A DNA stretch of 64,000 nt, from the NCBI GenBank assembly GCA_022829145.1, contig CM040758.1, positions 20,873,075 through 20,937,074 on the forward strand. The letters run 5' to 3'. The notes under the pieces are model-generated. The model saw only the letters and a program-made list of their open reading frames with translations, did not search any database and was not told where the DNA came from. Position 1 is the stretch's first letter, and each line of letters opens with the position of its first letter. The DNA comes from Albula goreensis. Lineage: Eukaryota; Chordata; Actinopteri; Albuliformes; Albulidae. The position numbers and the translations under genes are program-made. Positions 57,606 through 64,000 of the stretch are shown in pieces.

Positions 57606-60189
57606 GTCAGTCAGTCTTACACCCCCTGTGTCAATGACAGCATCCCAGCAGTCAGTATGGTGAACCCTAATCACTCACCTTGTTGCTCCACATGTGTCGG
57701 GCTAAAAATGTCTGTTACCAAGAAAATACTTTTTCTTTGCATCAAGTTTTGCTTAAATTAGGTCCACTCACCATTTAGAAATATATCCACACTGTCAAAG
57801 ATTTGAGTCATTTATCATGGCATATTTTTGCAAACTGGTTGTTATAGGAGGAATCCCAGTGTTAGCATCTTAGCCTGGTGTCTTGCTTGCATTGACATAA
57901 TCAAATGGGCTTTAAGACTTTTAGTTTCACAAAATGATCTGTAACTTAGCCAGTTTCCTGTGTAGAATAGACAGACAAGTAGGGCTGGTCTCATTATTTG
58001 GATATCCACCCTACTGAAGACTGTTTTAGGAATAGTGGTCAGAGCATTAATGTTTTGTTAACATTAGCAAGCAGCACAAATCACACATGGTGATGTCCCA
58101 AAAATGTCTCAAAAGTCAGCTGTGATGCTTTCAATTCAGCAGGCCTGGTGTCATTTAGATTTCATCACCCCTTTTTTGGAAGGACTTCACTGACCGAATC
58201 CTCTAAACTGCCCTTTCAAGCTGGAGGGAGACAGTGTTGTGACAAATTTCTTTCGATAATACATATAGAGGTATTTGGTCCCCAGCCCATTAATTTCAGT
58301 ATCTGTCATATAGTATAAGTCCTTGTCAGAGCAATATGCACATGTTCATAGATGATAATCTCTTTTCACGTGTCAGAAGTCTTCTATTGAAGAGCGACAG
58401 CAAATGGTCTGTGATTTTGTGCACATTCTGAAAAGGGTTGCAGTTCAGCTTTTCTGGGACCTGATTGGATCTCGTTAGTATGTTGCTCTGGACCCCCTGT
58501 TCTGATCATGCTCCATTATGCCGACGGCATCAGCAAGGGAACTGGCTAGTTCGTGCAGTGCTGCATGTCTCTGGTGGGTGTGCCCTTTGCTTTGCTGGGT
58601 CAAAGCCTGGCCATCTTTATATAGCTCTGATTTAAATAATGCAGTGATGCAGCAAGCTGTTTGATGTTCAGACTAGAGGCTGGGCTGCTTAGGAACAGTC
58701 TATGCAATGGGCCAGTTCTCATGTTTCATGCTAGTCAAATGTATGGCTGTAGATTATCGATAGTCACTTTCTTAACATTTTAAACCAGTGATGGCAAACA
58801 TTTATCTCATTGAATTATTACTAATAACTAAGCTTATGTTACATTTTACATGGGTCTTTGCTTTTTATGTTTTGTTTTGTAGAGGTATTTAACCATTTGC
58901 ATGACTTGCTAGAACTTCTTAGTAGCCTATGTATTCTAATGAGTGTATGTATCATTTGTAGGCTACATTTTATTAATCTGTCTGGTTTAAGTAGTTCTAG
59001 TCAACCTTGGACCAAAAAAGAGGTAGATTTACTGCTCTGTCATTAAACATGAGGGGAAGCTCAAACATGGTTTAGTCAGGAGGGAACACTGAATGATGAC
59101 GCATAGGTTCTGTGTCCTCTGTGTTAATGAAATGCACATCATTAAGGTAAATCAGGGAATACAGTATGCCTTGATGCTGGTTAGGTGCAGACACGTACAC
59201 AAAAGGAATAAAGACAGACAAGGGTCATTTTCCCATCTTGTATATATTTTTTTCTTATTAAAAAAAGGATTTTCTGATATTAATGTTTTCTCTTAAGTTA
59301 AAAAATAAAGGAAAGGTGGTGTAAACAGTCGTGGCACAGGTGCTCTCTGTGATTTCTTCTTAAGTCTCTCTCTTCAGCGGTAATTCAGTTGATGTGAACA
59401 TTACAACACAGTATGATCGTCACCATAGTAGCGCAGGGATCCCTCTGAACCATCCTTTGAGCAGTAGGCGTTACGGACTGCCAAGACCATGTCTTCCTTA
59501 CCGGCTGGCCTTTTCTCGTAAACATTGAGAACGAGGTGCTGCATACTTTTGAAGCTGCTTTTTGAAAATGCTGCCTGTGTAGGCGTTTGTTGGTTTGTTA
59601 ACTAGCTCCATACTGGCAGTGTCTGACTCCCTCCTCAAGTTTAGATTTTTGAGAAGTACAGTTGAGAATACAAATAAGGCAATGCAGAGTAACCTTGTGA
59701 CGTATTCTGACAATATTTGGTATAGTTTGTGTTGAATTTTTGTGGCCTGCAAACAGAGAGCCAGACACAGTGGTGCATTAGTACCGTTGAGCAGAAGCTA
59801 CTGGTGGTCTGGAGTGAGAAGCAGGGACTGGGTCTTTCCTGGATATTCCTTAAGTTTACCTTCCAATACACTTTTCAGACGAAACAGTCTGGGTGGAGGA
59901 ATCATGGGGACTATGCTCTGACGGTGGCCGGTATGTTGACATGGGACTCGGTGTCGTTAATCAAATGTTTGATGAAAAAAGGGCGTTGGGTGCCGTTTTC
60001 CGCCTCAAGTGTCTCCTCTACCTCCACGGTTCCCGTCTGGGCAAGCTGTGCTTTGAACAGAAGATGATTGCGCTCCCGTGTCTCGGGGAGTTGGGGGAAG
60101 CAAGGGCAGTATGGGTAGTGGGGCTTCTGTTACTGATGAGTTAGGAGACAGTGGCATATTGGGGCAGGGTAAGGGGGCGGGGTTCAGAG
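57606..60189 (+). other. gtf2e2 intron 2, left part
   Basis: No exon is recognised. The right part next to smim18 (59300-60189) would be the smim18 3' UTR. Open frames at 58858-59296 and 59729-60144 show no family features. Confidence 0.5.
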
Positions 60190-60534
<345 letters not shown>

Positions 60535-61111
60535 TTAGAGGGCATGTGACAGGGTAAAACATGAAACAAGGAACTGGGCTTTTAATTGAAAAGTTGCAGG
60601 TTGAATTCTCAATTCTCAATATAATTATGTCAAAACAATTGTGTGAATGGCATTTAACCTAGTAGTCAGTAAATATGTGCATTTGAAAAGTGCTATGGCA
60701 AAAATATATATATTTGGTATGGATACTTCAAACATTGTAAGATTGCTTAAGGAAAAGACAATATGTTTCATTCATAGCCTACGCAGCCTAGATTTTGTGA
60801 GTAAAATTTGGCATTAGAGGTGTTCTTTTCTGTTGTGCACTTGACAACTGCCATGACACAGATCACCCTGAAGAGGAGATTAAAGCGAGTATCACGAGTA
60901 GCACCTCTCCTAACTCAAAATGATGGGGAAATGAGACCGTGAGTGGCTCTCCAGGTAAAGGTCCAGAGTCCCACCTGTACCTTTTTGAGATTCATCAAAC
61001 AGCTTTTAAGACACTTCAGCCTGTCTCTGTGAATGTGCTACTATATGGCTGTGCTCTTTTAGTAGGCTGCAGTTTTCTTCAGCAAATATCCAGCTTTATG
61101 AATGGATAGTG

Positions 61112-61175
61112 AATAAAGTATAGTCTGCATAAGCTGCTCTGGATAAGGACATCTGCTGCATGCTCTGCTATGGGT
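61112..61175 (+). repeat. Degenerate L2/SINE tail fragment
   Basis: The stretch gctgctctggataaggacat followed by ctgctgcatgctctgct matches the common fish L2/SINE 3' tail (CTCTGGATAAGAGCGTCTGCTAAATG) with a few changes. Only the tail is evident. Confidence 0.65.
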
Positions 61176-62044
61176 TTGTGATCATTATAAAGGGCCACTG
61201 TTTCAGGTGCTATCGGGAAGTTTTCATTTCTGGCTTCTGCTCACAGTTCACTAGAAAAATCATCTTGAGATGGAATAGCTGTAAATGGCTTCTTTGTGGA
61301 GTCTGTTGAACCATGTTAAGGTATGAGAGGGGTTGTGGATTGTGTTAGAATTTGAGACTAGCTGGCTATGTGTAAATGGGATTAGGGATCAGATTTCACT
61401 ATGTGTAATTAACTGGAATCCTAATGTGTGATGTCTAACATTGTAATGTAATGGAGGACCATTACCAGCACTGAGCATGTGCATTGAGGCAGCCTGTGAT
61501 TTTGCAGCAACTGTTTTCCCCATCCTGTGTTGGTAAAGACCTTTTGGACGCTGTCTCTTTGTGAATATCAGGAGTTTGATTGTATTATTGTTTTGATGTT
61601 GTCCGTATTAGTTCTAATATTAAAAATTACTTGAGGCGATTGTGGAATTGTTGTTTTTTAAAAATATTGTTACAGAAGAGCAGTTCCTCTTGTGCTCATC
61701 AGCATTTTGCAGACTACTCCTTACTGATATTCTCCAGCCATGTCGATGCAGCTCTTGGTATGAGAAGTGATCTGTGGCAGTGCCAGTGTAAGATGAGGGA
61801 TGGTTATTTCCTGTGTGAGCGTTCTGGCACTTGCGCCTTCTCTGCCCATCTGCACCCTCTGTGCGGGTGTGAATCAGCCCGCCCTGGCTCATTACAGTGC
61901 TGCTGCGTCTCCTAGCTGACTGTGAGAGAGAGAGAGGCAAGGCATGCTGACATGACAGCTCCTAGCCGGAATTTTCCTGAAACGCACATAAACCTGATCG
62001 ATCTGGGCTGCAAGCGGGTGTGTGAGCATGGGCGTTACATTACG

Positions 62045-62205
62045 AAAAAAAAAAATTAATGGCAATAATTGTTATAATTATATGGCTAATGCTAATTGAC
62101 ATGAAGACAGTAATAACAAACAGGTTGGTAATTGCTATTCGAAGAAGCCAAATTGCCCGGCTGATAATTGGGGTCATGGCGGAAATGAATGCACTGTAAT
62201 CTGTT
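62045..62205. promoter_or_regulatory. TAAT-rich block, candidate enhancer
   Basis: About 130 bases hold at least eight TAAT/ATTA homeodomain cores (ggctaatgctaattgac, ggtaattgc, ctgataattgg and others) in complex, non-repetitive sequence. It sits in the intron shared by gtf2e2 and smim18, about 1 kb downstream (in smim18 sense) of the likely smim18 first exon. No experimental support is visible. Confidence 0.4.
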
Positions 62206-62776
62206 TTTGTGAGCTCTGAATGCAAGGGTTTGGGCGGGTTGGGTGGGGGGAGAGGGAGTTGGGATGGGGGATGGGGTTGGGGGGGAGGGCAGAGTGTCTC
62301 AGACAGCAGGCTGAGTCTGAGTGCACATTGGCCACGCCTTTCATTCTCCAAACCCATCTAGCTGTATGTGGTGCCAGGAAACCCCCTGAAACACCCCCGC
62401 CCCTGCCCCCCCACTGGCTGCAACGGCACAGGAACAGATGGGAGTCCCTGGCCCATTGTCTCTCCCAGTCTCTCCCCCGCTCCTGTAATACAGCACCACT
62501 GGGGGAGACCTCTGTTTTCTGGGGTGAGGCTATAGCTGCCCTGCTGCTGAGCATTGATTTCCGTACAGAGCCATGCTTCCCCATCGCTCTAGGCTGACTG
62601 TCTGCCCCACAGTCCTGCTATGCTGAGACGCCAGGATCTGGTGGCTCTCGGCTTTCATTCTGCTTAATTCGTGCTACTATATTTTTCTTCATACCCAGAG
62701 GTTTCAGAGCTTTTCTGAGCTTTTCTGGCTTTTAATGTTTCTATCTTTCCTTTCTTTTATCACCTTTTACTCTGAA

Positions 62777-63319
62777 TCACATGCTACTTGACAAACCAAA
62801 AACCAGCCTTCCCCCGACACCATACAACACATGCCATTCGTAGCCAGAAACACCATGTTCCAGCAGAAAAACCAAGTTCCAGCACAAGTAGTACAGAAGT
62901 ATGACGTCAGCGCCAGCGCAGAGCATGATGAATAAATAAACGGCAGGAGCGTTTACCAGGGCGCCCCGGTGAACGTAAATAGTTCCCGAGAATAGCATGC
63001 AAAGCCCGAGCGCGCAGAGCGTGAGCAGACGCGGAGCCTTAGCTGTGCGGTCTGTCAGAACGTGCGTGCGAGAGCCGCGGAGGGAGAGAGCGTGCGGACA
63101 TACCTGTGTGCTTCCTCGGAGGGGATGCAGGGAAAAGGCTGGCCTCTCCTCTCCGCCGCTCCCCGCGGCCCAGATGACACGCTCAGGATGACAGGCTGCC
63201 CTGGAAACGCTGCTGCGCCGCGATTGGCCCGGCATCGCGCACAAAGGGTCCCACCCCCTCCCCTCTCTGCTCATTAACAAAAAGTGCCCACGCCCCCCCG
63301 CTCCCCTGCTTCCTCCCAC
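62777..63319 (-). other. Unassigned 180-codon open frame with two hydrophobic segments
   Basis: The frame has two membrane-like stretches (LLTLCALGLCMLFSGTIYV and APAVYLFIMLCAGADVILLY) after an Arg-rich start. I recognise no family. It overlaps the likely smim18 5' exon and its donor at 63104, and GC-rich DNA favours chance frames, so it may well be non-coding. Confidence 0.2.
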
Positions 63320-63330
63320 AGACTGAATTA
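63104..63330 (-). promoter_or_regulatory. smim18: Probable smim18 first exon and promoter
   Basis: The region is GC- and CpG-rich compared with its surroundings and carries a strong minus-strand donor, CACAG|GTATGT, with the exon ending at 63104. It could splice to the smim18 acceptor at 60509. The transcription start is not determinable; 63330 is only the edge of the CpG-rich part. Confidence 0.45.
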
Positions 63331-64000
63331 TTCAGAGGCAGACTGATGGACCATTTTGATTGGCTGGGTTCTGCTCCGGAGGGGAGGGGTCAGCCTATCC
63401 AGTTGGTTTTAGAGGCGATGTAATGGTGTCTGCTCTTACCTTAGTGTGTGGAGAGGCACAAAGGAAGGAACTGGAGCATCCCCTCAGCAAGGCTTCTGGG
63501 TAAACTGGGTCCAGGACCAGATGAGCAGGGCGACTGTTTAAAGCCCCCAATGCGGGCGTCTTTATTTCTGCTGTGCATTGCTGTTGAACTGATCCCTGTG
63601 AAGCCAGTCTGTGGATGGCTGGCTATGCGCAGGGAATAGAGATGGAGGGTGCAGTCAGCTGAAATGCTGCGCGGCTCCGTTAGGAGGGCAAAGGGCGGCG
63701 GGGTTCGCCGCGGGCCCTCAGCCAGTGTCGGCTCGGGGCCTTTGGGCCGACGCGGGCTATGGCCTCCCGCCTCCGGCTTAATGAGTGACAGCCGCGGCAG
63801 AGGAACCTGCTGACTGAATAACACCCCCCACTCAAGTCATAGGCATCAACCCCCCCTCCCCCCCATCCACATACACTCTGTCATTAAAACCAGCACGAGA
63901 CAAACGCAGTGCTCACCCCACTGCGCTTAAATGCTACCACAGCCATTGCACTTTTCAAAACCCATCAGGTTACTCTGTCGGTTGACTTGACTGATTCTTA
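63331..64000. other. gtf2e2 intron, right edge of window
   Basis: GC-rich non-coding sequence with poly-C patches (63825-63870). No exon of gtf2e2 is seen; open frames here lack family motifs. Confidence 0.5.

Noticed and set aside
59729-60144. Plus-strand open frames near smim18
   Set aside because: They lie antisense to the smim18 3' UTR and tail and do not match any gtf2e2 exon.

Overview
The window is vertebrate genomic DNA, almost certainly from a ray-finned fish (probably a teleost). It holds short GT-AG exons scattered through long AT-rich introns, long CA/TG microsatellites, and degenerate fragments resembling the tails of fish L2-type LINEs or SINEs. The proteins are clear orthologues of human genes. 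There are no operons, CRISPR arrays, tRNAs or rRNAs that I can see, and I recognise no endogenous virus.

Layout. 1-5874: gene-poor flank with nothing recognised. 5875-15611 (-): htra3, a secreted serine protease in nine exons. Its exon 3 is scrambled and lacks the catalytic-histidine segment. 15612-19469: head-to-head promoter interval. 19489-26580 (+): vwa2 (AMACO), 13 coding exons in the order VWA-Cys-EGF-VWA-VWA-EGF, with a one-base frame problem in exon 10. 26581-28110: its probable 3' UTR. 28110-31800: unexplained interval. 32365-43014 (-): pi4k2b, ten intact exons, 501 codons. 43015-44932: pi4k2b upstream region and hgsnat 3' UTR. 44933-55151 (-): hgsnat, 18 exons, 622 codons. 55239-57435: divergent promoter interval. 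57437 onward (+): first coding exon of gtf2e2, whose other exons must lie beyond 64000. 60190-60483 (-): smim18, nested antisense in the first coding intron of gtf2e2 as in human; a probable 5' UTR exon ends at 63104.

What the genes do. They do not form one pathway. htra3 and vwa2 encode secreted or matrix proteins. pi4k2b makes PI4P on endosomal and plasma membranes. hgsnat is a lysosomal multi-pass acetyltransferase for heparan sulfate breakdown. gtf2e2 is the small subunit of TFIIE. smim18 is a one-pass membrane microprotein of unknown function. From general knowledge of human maps, htra3/pi4k2b match 4p, hgsnat/gtf2e2/smim18 match 8p, and vwa2 matches 10q, so the order here is a mixed linkage block.

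Best leads: the broken catalytic exon of htra3 beside a partial tandem duplication seeded in a CA/GT repeat; a frame break in vwa2 at a G-run; long TG tracts 10-16 bases from the splice acceptors of vwa2 exon 7 and gtf2e2; a two-start 5' end of hgsnat whose spacing resembles that of human; and a TAAT-rich block inside the smim18/gtf2e2 intron that looks like a developmental enhancer. Exon borders were placed by hand from splice sites, phase and remembered human proteins; no alignment was run.
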